This document shows positions 52,750-61,611 of a stretch of DNA of 64,000 nt, one piece after another. The position numbers were made by a program, and so were the translations under genes. The notes beneath the pieces are model-generated. The model was given only the letters and a program-made list of their open reading frames with translations, was not told the origin of the DNA and did no database searches. The stretch is from JBMNGO01 sp050949885 (lineage in GTDB: Bacteria > Bacillota > Syntrophomonadia > Syntrophomonadales > Syntrophomonadaceae): assembly GCA_050949885.1 (NCBI GenBank), contig JBMNGO010000008.1:62001-126000 (forward strand), in the 5' to 3' direction. Position 1 is the stretch's first letter, and each line of letters begins with the position of its first letter.

Positions 52750-53345
52750 TAGCCATGCCGCCTCCCCCAACGGCTGAATTTCCTAAACCAGTAATCTAAT
52801 GAAACAGCAATCAACATTGCTATACTAGTGGCAAAAATACAAGGTCCCACGATTTCAGTAGGGTTGGATGAGGCAAAGGATACCCGCACACCAATTATGG
52901 TAGCAGGAATCAGGGTGATACAGGAGGTGTTTAAAGCCAGAAAAGTACACATAGCATCAGAAGCTTCGTCGGATCCTTTATTTAGTTCCTGCAATTCTTG
53001 CATGGCCTTCATCCCGAAGGGGGTTGCGGCATTACCCAGCCCCAACATATTCGCGCTCAGGTTAAGTATTATAGCCCCCATAGCCGGATGATCGGAAGGA
53101 ACACTGGGAAATAGCCTTCTCATTAAAGGTCTCATTATCCTGGCCAGGGTTTGAACTAGCCCTCCCTTTTCAGCGATCTTCATAATTCCCAGCCAGAGAG
53201 CCATAACACCAATTAAGTCGAAACAAACTTCTACTGCCCCCTTGGCTGCACCCAGGGCAGCTTCAGTAACTACCTCTATATTTCCATTGACAGCAGCTAC
53301 TATAACCCCTGTAACGATAAAGAGCAGCCAAATAAGGTTAAGCAC
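52749..53345 (-). CDS. spmA: Spore maturation protein A
   Basis: 198 residues, several membrane spans. FDLIGVMALWLGIMKIAEKGGLV, ANMLGLGNAATPFGMKAMQEL and FLALNTSCITLIPATIIGVR are the family signatures. Start GTG 53345 with GGAGGGG five bases upstream. It works with SpmB in spore core dehydration. A hairpin and a sigma-E-like promoter lie just before it. Confidence 0.94.
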   Translation of the reverse strand: MLNLIWLLFIVTGVIVAAVNGNIEVVTEAALGAAKGAVEVCFDLIGVMALWLGIMKIAEKGGLVQTLARIMRPLMRRLFPSVPSDHPAMGAIILNLSANMLGLGNAATPFGMKAMQELQELNKGSDEASDAMCTFLALNTSCITLIPATIIGVRVSFASSNPTEIVGPCIFATSIAMLIAVSLDYWFRKFSRWGRRHG

Positions 53346-53358
53346 TTTTTCCCCTCCG

Positions 53359-53391
53359 AAACATATCCTTTTTCAAAAAGGGTATGTTTAA
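53359..53391 (-). repeat. Inverted repeat just before the spmA ribosome site
   Basis: AAACATA...TATGTTT (53360-53366 with 53383-53389), extending through CCTTTTT/AAAAAGG with one mismatch, ends a few bases before GGAGGGG. The 5' arm also contains the CATACCCT proposed as -10. Confidence 0.5.
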
Positions 53392-53407
53392 AAAAGGAAA
53401 AATAGAA
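53379..53407 (-). promoter_or_regulatory. Possible sigma-E promoter of spmA-spmB
   Basis: TTCTATT (53407-53401), 14 bases, CATACCCT (53386-53379) on the minus strand, against sigma-E consensus KMATATT and CATACANT (five of seven and seven of eight). It overlaps the gerW terminator. Confidence 0.35.
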
Positions 53408-53438
53408 CAATCCTGCTAGCTTACGAACTGTTCTATTT
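53392..53438 (-). terminator. Terminator after gerW
   Basis: Ten-base perfect stem AAATAGAACA/TGTTCTATTT (53400-53409 with 53429-53438) around 19 bases, then UUCCUUUUUU on the minus strand. It lies 20 bases past the gerW stop. Confidence 0.75.
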
Positions 53439-53457
53439 GATGATATAACTGAATTTG

Positions 53458-53886
53458 TTAAGCCCGATCATGGGGAATTTCAGAGCCGCATTTTCTGTGA
53501 TGTATAAACTCTTCTAGCTTTTCAACTATTTGGGGTGCCAGATCAACCATTCTTTCAGCCAGATGATTACCCGCAACGGAAATAAATCTTACATCATTCA
53601 TTTTGACCACCAAAAAACCTATCGGTCTTACCGAAACCCCCGCCCCGCTGCCCCCGGCAAATGGGAAATCGGTGTTCTTAGGCGTGCTGGTTAGTTCATA
53701 TTCACCGCCTCCGGCCGCAAAACCCAATGCTACTTGAGAAATAGGTATTATTACCGTTCCGTCATTGCTTTCCACCGCATCCCCTACAACTGTGTTCACA
53801 TCCACCATTTCCTTAATGCTCTGCATGGCAGTTTTCATAAGGCTTTCTATAGGCCGGGCATTTTGTTTTTCTTGCTGCGGATCCAC
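53458..53886 (-). CDS. gerW: GerW (YtfJ) family spore protein
   Basis: 142 residues. Start GTG 53886, with GGAGG seven bases upstream. MKTAMQSIKEMVDVNTVVGDAVESNDGTVIIPISQVALGFAAGGGEY and GGSGAGVSVRPIGFLVV are the family core. In Bacillus YtfJ/GerW is required for germination in some nutrients and for spore maturation. Its first 74 bases overlap the upstream DUF2953 gene in a different frame. Confidence 0.94.
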   Translation of the reverse strand: MDPQQEKQNARPIESLMKTAMQSIKEMVDVNTVVGDAVESNDGTVIIPISQVALGFAAGGGEYELTSTPKNTDFPFAGGSGAGVSVRPIGFLVVKMNDVRFISVAGNHLAERMVDLAPQIVEKLEEFIHHRKCGSEIPHDRA

Positions 53887-54484
53887 TTACATACCTCCTG
53901 ACTATCAAAAATAGTAGAAACCTTCCTACTAAAATAATATGTACAATTCTAATCCTGAATATGCAGTGCAATTCGCTATTAAGGCTTGGACCGGGCCGAT
54001 AATCAGGCTTCACGTCAATACGAAAATCTTTTACTGTACTCTTACTTGTTAATAAACTCAAAATTATACCTTTCAGGGTCCACCAGCCACCGCTGGCAAT
54101 AGCAGTATCCATGGCATCATCACAACCCAGGACGGTTTTCCATTCCAATGTCTCTATCAGAGTCTTCTCAAGAAAACTGAGAAGATGTTCATAGGTTACT
54201 TCAATTTTTAGGTTAAACCCGCGGAATCTTTTGAGGTGATTGAGTAATGTCCTAACATCAAAATTGGCTGGTGAATATGAAGATAGGGAGGGAAGGGAAA
54301 TGTTTTTAATACCCAGACGTTTTTTTTTCCCGGCCCAAAGAATATAGAATTCCGCCTGGATATGGTTATTTCCAGCCGCACAGGTTAAAACGGCTTTAAA
54401 ATCAAAGGAAAGATAGGCCCGAAATAAGAATACCGCTGCTCCCAGCAATATTAATGCCAAACCAATACCCTGAATCCAGCCCAT
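53813..54484 (-). CDS. DUF2953 family membrane-anchored protein
   Basis: 223 residues. An N-terminal membrane span (about 5-25) is followed by a soluble region with LEWKTVLGCDDAMDTAIASGGWWTLKGIILSLL, the DUF2953 signature, and a hydrophobic segment near 180-195. The 3' end overlaps gerW by 74 bases, as DUF2953 genes (YtfI in Bacillus) often sit directly before ytfJ. Function unknown, presumed sporulation. Confidence 0.85.
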   Translation of the reverse strand: MGWIQGIGLALILLGAAVFLFRAYLSFDFKAVLTCAAGNNHIQAEFYILWAGKKKRLGIKNISLPSLSSYSPANFDVRTLLNHLKRFRGFNLKIEVTYEHLLSFLEKTLIETLEWKTVLGCDDAMDTAIASGGWWTLKGIILSLLTSKSTVKDFRIDVKPDYRPGPSLNSELHCIFRIRIVHIILVGRFLLFLIVRRYVSGSAARKTKCPAYRKPYENCHAEH

Positions 54485-54505
54485 ACTTTTTTCTCCTGTT
54501 TTTCC

Positions 54506-54535
54506 ATATTATGTCCGGCCAAGAATTTTTTATTC
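54506..54535 (-). promoter_or_regulatory. Possible sigma-E promoter of DUF2953-gerW
   Basis: GAATAAA (54535-54529), 15 bases, CATAATAT (54513-54506) on the minus strand, about 20 bases before the DUF2953 start. It overlaps the end of the DUF1992 gene. Confidence 0.35.
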
Positions 54536-55096
54536 TTTAGTTCGCTGGCTTTCCTCAATGGTTTTTTCAATTTTCTCCACTATTTTTTCCATTTCTTGGT
54601 TGATTGCTAGGTTGGCCCGGCCAACCCTGAAGGTGGGACAGTGTAAATTATAATCAGTTATTTTCCGGTCTATTTTCTCTAATTGGAGCCTGGTTTCATA
54701 ATAAAAGTACTCCTTCTTTTGGTTGAATCTTCTGAGGGCGGCATCATTATGTTTATCACTAAAGAACAATTCTGTATATCGTTGAAAATATTCCACATCC
54801 TTTTTTATTTTTTCCAGATGAGCATCAATATCCTTCCCTAGTTCAATCCAGTAGGGCGCAAAGTCATTATCCTTGAGTATTTTATTGACCATTCTCATTT
54901 CCGGGGGTTCATAAGGGTTTTCCTCAAAAGAGATAGGCTTGCCGGCACCTTTCAGGTTGTCAAACTCGCCCCGTTTCTGGGCCTTTTCTATCATAAGCTC
55001 CACCAAATCCTGGGTACTGCTCATGTACCGGGCCAGCTTGCGGGCCTCCTGGGCTTTTCGTTTAATCATCTCTTCCATGGGTTTCTCATCAGACAT
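54530..55096 (-). CDS. DUF1992 (DnaJ-homologue 28-like) domain protein
   Basis: 188 residues. KAQKRGEFDNLKGAGKPISFEENPYEPPEMRMVNKILKDNDFAPYWIELGKDI (about 38-90) is the DUF1992 signature. The remainder is a long charged helical region (IDAHLEKIKKDVEYFQRYTELFF and onward), predicted coiled coil. No membrane span. Function unknown. It begins three bases after scpB. Confidence 0.85.
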   Translation of the reverse strand: MSDEKPMEEMIKRKAQEARKLARYMSSTQDLVELMIEKAQKRGEFDNLKGAGKPISFEENPYEPPEMRMVNKILKDNDFAPYWIELGKDIDAHLEKIKKDVEYFQRYTELFFSDKHNDAALRRFNQKKEYFYYETRLQLEKIDRKITDYNLHCPTFRVGRANLAINQEMEKIVEKIEKTIEESQRTKE

Positions 55097-55099
55097 TTG

Positions 55100-55618
55100 T
55101 CAGCTTTCCTCCCTCAACTGGGGCAGCTCTTTTAGACTGGTCAGACCAATTATCCTTAAAAATTCATCAGTAGTAGCATAGACTACCGGTTTCCCCAATG
55201 TGTCTTTGTGACCGGCCTCTTTAATCAATCCTTTTTCCAGCAAGCTGCTTATTATTCGATCAACCTTTACTCCGCGGATATTTTCGATCTCCAGGCGGGT
55301 CACAGGTTGCTGGTAGGCGATAATAGCCAGAGTCTCCAAGGCGGCTGGTGAGAGCCTTTTCCGTTCCGGCTTTATAACTGATGCAAGGATACTGGTTAAC
55401 TCAGGTTTCGAACACATCAGATAACCGCCCTCGCATTCAATGATTTGTATTCCCCGGCTTTCTTTCTTATATTCTTGAATCAATTCCCTCATGACCTGTT
55501 TAATATCCATAAGCGGGACATTAAGTAATTCAACCAGTTCATCAGCCTTTACCGGCTCGGCCCTGACAAATAAGATAGCCTCAACTGCGGCCATAATCTC
55601 TTCTTTTATTATTAACAT
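55100..55618 (-). CDS. scpB: Segregation and condensation protein B
   Basis: 172 residues. The tandem winged-helix domains are visible: VEAILFVRAEPVKADELVELL (12-32) and LSPAALETLAIIAYQQPVTRLEIENIRGVKVDRIISSLLEKGLI (about 91-134). It is the kite subunit of the SMC-ScpAB condensin complex. ATG 55618 follows the scpA stop directly (TAGATG). Confidence 0.95.
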   Translation of the reverse strand: MLIIKEEIMAAVEAILFVRAEPVKADELVELLNVPLMDIKQVMRELIQEYKKESRGIQIIECEGGYLMCSKPELTSILASVIKPERKRLSPAALETLAIIAYQQPVTRLEIENIRGVKVDRIISSLLEKGLIKEAGHKDTLGKPVVYATTDEFLRIIGLTSLKELPQLREES

Positions 55619-56329
55619 CTAATTCTCCACCCGAAGCCTAATTTTTATCACCGAGGACGGTTCCTCTTGAACCGCCTCCACTTTGTGCAGACGGATTAAT
55701 TCCAGCAGAGCAAGAAACAAAGCAAAAACTTCCTTGCGGCTTACCACGTGATCAAATAGACTCTGAAAAACCACTTCTTTCCCGGATGACAGAACGGCCA
55801 GTATTTGATCCATTTTTTCAGCGACATCCACATCTTCTTGCGGAATCAAATATTTATACTGTTTCTGTTTTACTACTTCTTCGTAAGCTCTGCAAAGGGC
55901 TCTTACATTTAAAGAAATTTCTTGCCGGAACCACTGGCTGGTATCGGCCGGACGATAATACACCCGGGGTAATTCCCCATTTTGCCTGGCCAGGAGCTGT
56001 TCTGCAGCCTCCTTGAATTGTTTGTAGTGCAAGAGCTGCCTGACCAATTCTGTACGGGGATCTTCAGGGTCTTCTTCTTCCTCCCGGCTTTCCTGATTCC
56101 TAACCGGTAGCAGCATTTTGGCTTTGAGATTCAAGAGATAGGATGCCATAAGTAAAAACTGGCCCATTTTTTCCAGGTCAAAATCTCCGGTATTCTCAAG
56201 GTATAAGATAAACTGGTCACTTATTTGGGAAACCGGAATATCGTATATATCCACCTGGTTTTTTTCGATGAGGAAAAGCAATAGATCCAGGGGCCCGTGA
56301 AAGGATTCCAGATCTACTATATAGCTCAT
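55619..56329 (-). CDS. scpA: Segregation and condensation protein A
   Basis: 236 residues. FHGPLDLLLFLIEKNQVDIYDIPVSQISDQF (10-40) is the kleisin N-terminus that binds SMC, followed by an acidic linker (REEEEDPEDPR) and a C-terminal winged helix (VVSRKEVFALFLALLELIRLHKVEAVQ). It bridges SMC heads with ScpB during chromosome organisation. It lies 14 bases after the M50 protease gene. Confidence 0.95.
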   Translation of the reverse strand: MSYIVDLESFHGPLDLLLFLIEKNQVDIYDIPVSQISDQFILYLENTGDFDLEKMGQFLLMASYLLNLKAKMLLPVRNQESREEEEDPEDPRTELVRQLLHYKQFKEAAEQLLARQNGELPRVYYRPADTSQWFRQEISLNVRALCRAYEEVVKQKQYKYLIPQEDVDVAEKMDQILAVLSSGKEVVFQSLFDHVVSRKEVFALFLALLELIRLHKVEAVQEEPSSVIKIRLRVEN

Positions 56330-56343
56330 CAGGTTTCCCCCCG

Positions 56344-56964
56344 TCAGAACACTATGAGATATAAAATATTAAATAAAAAATTTACCACCGGCCACAGGAT
56401 TTTTCCCGCCGCCCCGGTAAAAACCAGCAATAGCAGTATAAGCGGGGCATACTGTTCAAGTGCATACATCGTTTTGGTGCCAGTATCAGGCAAGATTCCA
56501 GCTAGTATTTTTGATCCATCCAGGGGTGGAAGGGGTATGAGATTGAAAACAGCCAGGATCAGATTAATATATACCAGCGGTGCCAGTAAAGTGGCGGCTA
56601 TTGATCCCCATTCTGTATACTGATAGGCACCGGTAAACTTGATTAGTACCATGGCAGCAAAGGCTACCAGAATGTTCATCCCCGGTCCAGCCAAGGAAAC
56701 CAGCATCATGCCTTTCTTCCGGTCAATATTTTTAAAATTCAGAGGGTTGACCTGAACCGGTTTGGCCCAGCCAAATTTAAAGAAGACCAGCATCATAAAT
56801 CCTACCGGGTCCAGGTGAGGGATGGGATTGAGGGTTAAGCGCCCCTGATAATAAGCGGTATTATCCCCCAGCAACTGGGCTGCTTTACCGTGTGCATACT
56901 CATGGAAGGTTAGACCAATGAGAATGGCGGGCAGCCATACCAGGGTTTCAATCACCCACTGCAT
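56344..56964 (-). CDS. Site-2 protease (M50) family membrane metalloprotease
   Basis: 206 residues, about five membrane spans. HEYAH (22-26) is the HExxH zinc motif and NLIPLPPLDGSKI supplies the Asp ligand. This is the short YwhC/SpoIVFB-like form that lacks a PDZ domain. It probably cleaves within the membrane; substrate unknown. The start overlaps the end of the upstream tRNA nucleotidyltransferase gene by 17 bases, suggesting coupling. Confidence 0.93.
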   Translation of the reverse strand: MQWVIETLVWLPAILIGLTFHEYAHGKAAQLLGDNTAYYQGRLTLNPIPHLDPVGFMMLVFFKFGWAKPVQVNPLNFKNIDRKKGMMLVSLAGPGMNILVAFAAMVLIKFTGAYQYTEWGSIAATLLAPLVYINLILAVFNLIPLPPLDGSKILAGILPDTGTKTMYALEQYAPLILLLLVFTGAAGKILWPVVNFLFNILYLIVF

Positions 56965-59587
56965 CGGTTAACTCTCCCTCCTGGAGCCACTTCTTAACCA
57001 GATCAATTTCCTCTTGTGGCTTGGTTATTTCCCCGTTGAGTTTAAGACGATACAACCGATCCAATACCTGGCGGAATTGGGGTCCGGGGTTGAGGCCTAA
57101 TTCCTTTAAAACATGGCCATTGATTTTTAGGCTGGTTTGCTCTTTTCTTTCCAGATAATCGATAATGAGATCCCAGATGGCCTCTTCTTGGACATGAAGA
57201 AGCAAAAGGATAATACTCTCCCGATTCCATAAGCCGATTAAAGCATCAATATCCGTTGGAGCAAGCTGCGGCTGGGACTCTATCTCTTTTAATATCTGGG
57301 GTATTTTAAACAGCTCACCCACTGCCTTTTTGACATAATTGTCAAAGGGAAACCTCTTGATTATGCCTTCAATTTCCTGTTGGTTGACACGGGATAGCAT
57401 TAGCAGGAGATAGACTAACCAGAGCCTGACGTTAGTTTCTAAGAACTTATTTTGCCACCAGTTTACCACCACCGGAATTCTTCTGATCATGTCCTGATCG
57501 ATTTTTTCCAGCTTGACTTCCGGCAATACATAGTCCCAAACCCCTATTTCCTCCATTCTCCTGAGTGATGAGATGGGATCCTTTTCCCCCAAAATGAGGA
57601 TTAATTCCTGCATTATCCGCTTAAAAGACAGTTTGCCCAGCATTCGGCGTTCTATGGCATCCTGGGCAAAGCGCAGGGTATCAGGATCAATTGCAAAATT
57701 GTATCTCTGTTCAAATCTTATAGCCCTAATTATCCTGGTGGGGTCTTCGACAAAACTCAAGTTGTACAAAACCCGGATAGTCTTGTTCTCCAAATCTCTC
57801 TGACCGCCGAAATAGTCTATCAAATCCCCAAACCTTCCCGGGTTTAAACAAATGGCCATGGTGTTTATGGTGAAATCCCGGCGGTATAAATCTTCCTTAA
57901 TAGAAGACCTCTCCACCTGGGGAAGCGCTGCCGGAAATTCATAGTACTCGGTACGAGCCGAAGCAATATCAATCTTGGTTCCATCAGGCAATGTAACCAT
58001 AGCAGTTCCAAACCTTTCATGGATCCGCACTCTGCCCCCGGTTTTTTCTGCCAGCTGGTTGGCCAGGACTTCGCTGTCCCCTTCCACTACCAGGTCTATA
58101 TCAAAATTGGCCACAGATAAAAGCAAATCTCTGACAAAACCACCTACACAGTAGGCATTATACTGGTACTCCTGGGCCAGATCTCCAGCCAACCGTAATA
58201 TTAAAAGAACATTAGCCGGGAGTACGGTTTCCATCAAATGAGCATAATTTTCCTTGTTTGGGACCCCTGCAGAATAAAGCAAGACATGGTCATCGGGGCA
58301 ATCGTCCCCATGGAAAGTCCTAAGGATATCCGTGCGGGACACAATACCTGTAATCTTGTCCCCTTCAGTAACCGGCAAACGGCCAATGTCGTATTCTATC
58401 ATCAATCTTTGAATTTCATTTACGGTAGTATCCGGGTGAACAGTGATAACTCCAGTTGACATAAACCCTTTAACCGGGGCATGCCCCAAATCATGGTTTT
58501 TGGCTTTGTCAACATCTCGCCGGGAAATGATACCTATGATTTTTCCCCCGTCCACTACCGGCATTCCTGTATGCCCATAACGAAGCATAATACGCTCTGC
58601 TTCTTCCATGCTAATATGCCCCGGGATTGATTTAACCGGGGTGGACATAATATCACGAGCCAGAAGCCCCGGACGTATTTCATCCTTAAGGCTATCCAGC
58701 AATAATTCCACAATCTCTTCGGTGTCTTTTCCCTTAATGACAGCTGAGGCAGCTTTTTCGTGCCCCCGTCCTCCCAATGGCATTAAAACCTCATTAACTC
58801 TGACATTGGGGGTTCTGCTCCTGCTCACTATATTGATCTTCCCCTGCATCACTGCCACCGCAAATACCACATCGGAGTTTTCCATTTCCAGCAGGCGGTA
58901 AGTAACCATATCCAGTCCAGGAATAAAGTCCTTATTCTCACAAGCAGCTATCACTACATCCAGGTTATTAATCCGATAATGCCGGGTGGATTGGAGCAGT
59001 TCATGCAGCAGTCGTTTTTGTTCACTGGAGAAGGGTTGTTCCATAAAGTTGGCTACTACTGATAAATTAGCACCCCGAGCCAGCAAATAGGAAACGATAG
59101 TGACATCTCGGGGAGTTGTAGAACTGAAAATCATGCTTCCGGTGTCTTCGTATATTCCCAGAGCAAAGATGGTAGCTTCAAAGGAAGTAATAGACTTGTT
59201 GTTTTCCGCCAGTTTTTCTACCAAAATAGTAGTTGTTGCACCCACTGAATGGATTTCATTTATGCTGCCACGAATATCTCCTGGTGCAGAAGGATGATGA
59301 TCATAAATATGAAAATCCAGGTTTTCCCGGGCGGCCAGTTCTTTTAAATGGCCCAGCCGATTGATGTTGGCGGTATCAACAATAATCATCCGCTCAACCT
59401 TATTTAAGTTTACTTCCCGGGGAGATTTCACTTCCAGCAGGTCTTTGTAAAGAGCCATAAAGTACTTAACATTTTTGGACAGGGTCCCGGCCACTACTTT
59501 GACTGCTCCCGGATAAAGCCTGCCTGCAGCTACCATGGAAGCCAGTCCATCAAAATCCAAAGCATTGTGTGATGTAATAATTTCCAT
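56948..59587 (-). CDS. DHH phosphoesterase - tandem CBS - tRNA nucleotidyltransferase fusion
   Basis: 879 residues from ATG 59587 (GGGGGA six bases upstream). Residues 1-310 are a DHH/DHHA1 phosphoesterase (SHNALDFDGLAS; DHHPS at 96-100; GGRGHEKAA). Residues about 310-430 are two CBS domains (GMPVVDGGKIIGIISRRDV; RLPVTEGDKITGIVSRTDI). From about 470 a polA-type head follows, with GGFVRDLLLS and DIDLVVEGD as the metal aspartates, then RNA-binding helices. Similar fusions are A-adding tRNA nucleotidyltransferases. Whether it adds A only or CCA is not decidable here. Confidence 0.93.
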   Translation of the reverse strand: MEIITSHNALDFDGLASMVAAGRLYPGAVKVVAGTLSKNVKYFMALYKDLLEVKSPREVNLNKVERMIIVDTANINRLGHLKELAARENLDFHIYDHHPSAPGDIRGSINEIHSVGATTTILVEKLAENNKSITSFEATIFALGIYEDTGSMIFSSTTPRDVTIVSYLLARGANLSVVANFMEQPFSSEQKRLLHELLQSTRHYRINNLDVVIAACENKDFIPGLDMVTYRLLEMENSDVVFAVAVMQGKINIVSRSRTPNVRVNEVLMPLGGRGHEKAASAVIKGKDTEEIVELLLDSLKDEIRPGLLARDIMSTPVKSIPGHISMEEAERIMLRYGHTGMPVVDGGKIIGIISRRDVDKAKNHDLGHAPVKGFMSTGVITVHPDTTVNEIQRLMIEYDIGRLPVTEGDKITGIVSRTDILRTFHGDDCPDDHVLLYSAGVPNKENYAHLMETVLPANVLLILRLAGDLAQEYQYNAYCVGGFVRDLLLSVANFDIDLVVEGDSEVLANQLAEKTGGRVRIHERFGTAMVTLPDGTKIDIASARTEYYEFPAALPQVERSSIKEDLYRRDFTINTMAICLNPGRFGDLIDYFGGQRDLENKTIRVLYNLSFVEDPTRIIRAIRFEQRYNFAIDPDTLRFAQDAIERRMLGKLSFKRIMQELILILGEKDPISSLRRMEEIGVWDYVLPEVKLEKIDQDMIRRIPVVVNWWQNKFLETNVRLWLVYLLLMLSRVNQQEIEGIIKRFPFDNYVKKAVGELFKIPQILKEIESQPQLAPTDIDALIGLWNRESIILLLLHVQEEAIWDLIIDYLERKEQTSLKINGHVLKELGLNPGPQFRQVLDRLYRLKLNGEITKPQEEIDLVKKWLQEGELTDAVGD

Positions 59588-59681
59588 TATTTTTCCCCCA
59601 TCATAGGCTAAAAGCATTATATCATACTCACTTGCCTGATGGTAATAGAAGCTGCCCATCCATGGGCATTTCCCTATTGGA

Positions 59682-59709
59682 TAAAAAAAAACGAGGAATA
59701 AATCCTCGT
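59682..59709 (-). terminator. Rho-independent terminator after lysA
   Basis: ACGAGGA/TCCTCGT stem (59691-59697 with 59703-59709), five-base loop, followed by nine U on the minus strand, nine bases past the lysA stop. Confidence 0.9.
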
Positions 59710-59717
59710 TGTCAGGT

Positions 59718-61043
59718 TTACTTCTTGGCTATTCGCGCTGGAATCAAATCATTTCTTAATAGGTCCTCATAGTCTTCCCTTTTAACTATAACATCCGCCT
59801 GCCCCTGGTTAACCAGAACTATAGCAGGTTTAGGCAAACGATTGTAATTGCTGGACATGGAATAAGTATAGGCGCCGGTATCGAAAACCGCTAAAATATC
59901 CCCGGACTCGGCTTGCGGCAGCTCAATATCCCATATAAGCATATCCCCTGATTCGCAGCACTTACCGGCAATAGAAACCTTCTCCAATTTGGTTGCAGCC
60001 GCTTTGTTGGCAATAATGGCTCTGTATTTAGCTCCATAAAGAGCCGGACGGGGATTATCATTCATTCCCCCATCAACTGCCAGGTATTTCCTAATCCCTT
60101 CCACTTCTTTGGAAGATCCCAGGGTATATAGAGTGATTCCTGCCGGACCGCAAATACATCTCCCTGGTTCCACAATTACCAGAGGTGGCTTAATTTTTAA
60201 TTTTTCTGCTATTTCTTGTATCTCTGGCATTATGGCCTTGGCCCATTCTTCATAGTCCACGGGCTGGTCGCCCTCTGAATAATAAATGCCAAAACCTCCG
60301 CCCAAATCAAGTTCATCAATAACATGGCCGGTTTTTTCTTTAATTTCCCCAACCAAATTCATCATGATAGAGGTAGTATATCTGAATGATTCCATTTCAA
60401 AGATTTGTGAACCAATATGACAGTGAATCCCCACCAGGTTGAGCCAGTCAGATTCCAGGGCTGATTCTACAGCTTTCATGGCCTGCCCGCCGGGAAGAGA
60501 AAAACCAAATTTTGAATCGATCTGGCCTGTTTTTATATATTCATGAGTATGAGCTTCTACACCGGGAGTGATTCTTAAAAGAATATCCTGTTTTTTGCCC
60601 CATTTCTGGGCTGTTGCTGCCAACAGGCTTAGTTCCAAGAAATTGTCTACCACAATTCGGCCCACCCCGGCCTTTATTGCCATATCTATCTCTTCCGGGC
60701 TTTTATTATTACCGTGAAAATAAATCTTTTGCGGATCAAAGCCGGCCTTCAGCGCAGTATAAAGCTCCCCTCCTGAAACCACGTCAAGCCCTAAGCCTTC
60801 TTCTTCAACTATACGGCAGAGAGCCATACAACATAAAGCCTTGCAAGCGTATATTACCAGGGAATCGCCCCACCCCGCAAAAGCATTTTTAATACTCCGA
60901 CAGCTTTCCCGAAGCCCCTGTTCATCAATTACCCAAAGGGGGGTAGAAAATTCCCTGGCTAAGTCACAGGCATCAATACCACCTATCTGTAAATGCCCTT
61001 TCTCGTCTATGGTCATTGTTCCTGGCAAATGCAAGATGCCCAC
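59718..61043 (-). CDS. lysA: Diaminopimelate decarboxylase
   Basis: 441 residues. The PLP lysine lies in VIYACKALCCMAL, GIHCHIGSQI is the HxGS motif, DLGGGFGIYY and EPGRCICG bind phosphate, and CCESGD provides the active-site cysteine. It makes L-lysine from meso-diaminopimelate. It stands alone with its own terminator, far from the aspartate kinase operon, and no lysine riboswitch lies in the 160 bases upstream. Confidence 0.96.
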   Translation of the reverse strand: MGILHLPGTMTIDEKGHLQIGGIDACDLAREFSTPLWVIDEQGLRESCRSIKNAFAGWGDSLVIYACKALCCMALCRIVEEEGLGLDVVSGGELYTALKAGFDPQKIYFHGNNKSPEEIDMAIKAGVGRIVVDNFLELSLLAATAQKWGKKQDILLRITPGVEAHTHEYIKTGQIDSKFGFSLPGGQAMKAVESALESDWLNLVGIHCHIGSQIFEMESFRYTTSIMMNLVGEIKEKTGHVIDELDLGGGFGIYYSEGDQPVDYEEWAKAIMPEIQEIAEKLKIKPPLVIVEPGRCICGPAGITLYTLGSSKEVEGIRKYLAVDGGMNDNPRPALYGAKYRAIIANKAAATKLEKVSIAGKCCESGDMLIWDIELPQAESGDILAVFDTGAYTYSMSSNYNRLPKPAIVLVNQGQADVIVKREDYEDLLRNDLIPARIAKK

Positions 61044-61206
61044 TCTCCCTTATATACATGAAATTGACGTTATTCTAACATTTTCTACGTGTTAAGGTCA
61101 ACGGGAGCAGCCTCTAGTATACATAATACAAGGAGTAGGGAAAAGCTACTGCCAATTATTAGCAGTAATAACCCACGAAACCCACCAGGCAGCCAGATAC
61201 TCTCGA

Positions 61207-61530
61207 CTAACCTTCTGAAGATTGATCGGGGCTTACTGAGCTCTCCCGCTTCATTTGGTTCAATTCTTCAAGCAGCTTATCCCTTTCTCTTTGCAATTTC
61301 TCATTTTCCTGGTATAAAACCCTTATTCTCTTAGCAACTCGGAAAAACCGGTAACTATCGAGAAAAAAGGCAATCAGAGAACCAGCAAAAACTGCCACCA
61401 GAATTACCACAGCCAGAAGTAGTTCGGGAGAACTCCAGTGTAAAAATTGTACAGTAACCACCGCATTATTCTGAAAAACAAATATGGCGGTGGCTAGAAG
61501 AAAAAGCATGGCAATAAGGAGAAACACCAT
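61207..61530 (-). CDS. LapA-domain (DUF1049) membrane protein
   Basis: 107 residues from ATG 61530 with AAAGGGGGA ten bases upstream; GTG 61563 gives 118. Two membrane spans (about 2-20 and 35-58 from ATG) with the FQNNAVVTVQFL segment between them are typical of LapA, and a coiled coil (RIRVLYQENEKLQRERDKLLEELNQMKRE) follows. Function unknown; family members affect lipopolysaccharide or stress in some bacteria. It sits between lysA and secF. Confidence 0.82.
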   Translation of the reverse strand: MVFLLIAMLFLLATAIFVFQNNAVVTVQFLHWSSPELLLAVVILVAVFAGSLIAFFLDSYRFFRVAKRIRVLYQENEKLQRERDKLLEELNQMKRESSVSPDQSSEG

Positions 61531-61566
61531 AATCCATAAATCCCCCTTTCCAATTCCATTCACCCG

Positions 61567-61597
61567 GAAAAATGGACCCCATGGAAATGGGGTCCAC
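61567..61597 (-). terminator. Rho-independent terminator after secF
   Basis: TGGACCCCAT/ATGGGGTCCA stem (61573-61582 with 61587-61596), four-base loop, then UUUUU on the minus strand, about 15 bases past the secF stop and upstream of the LapA gene. Confidence 0.85.
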
Positions 61598-61611
61598 TAT
61601 TTGCTGTTGCT

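Noticed and set aside
61044..61206. Lysine riboswitch before lysA
   Set aside because: The stretch is too short for the aptamer and has no matching stems.
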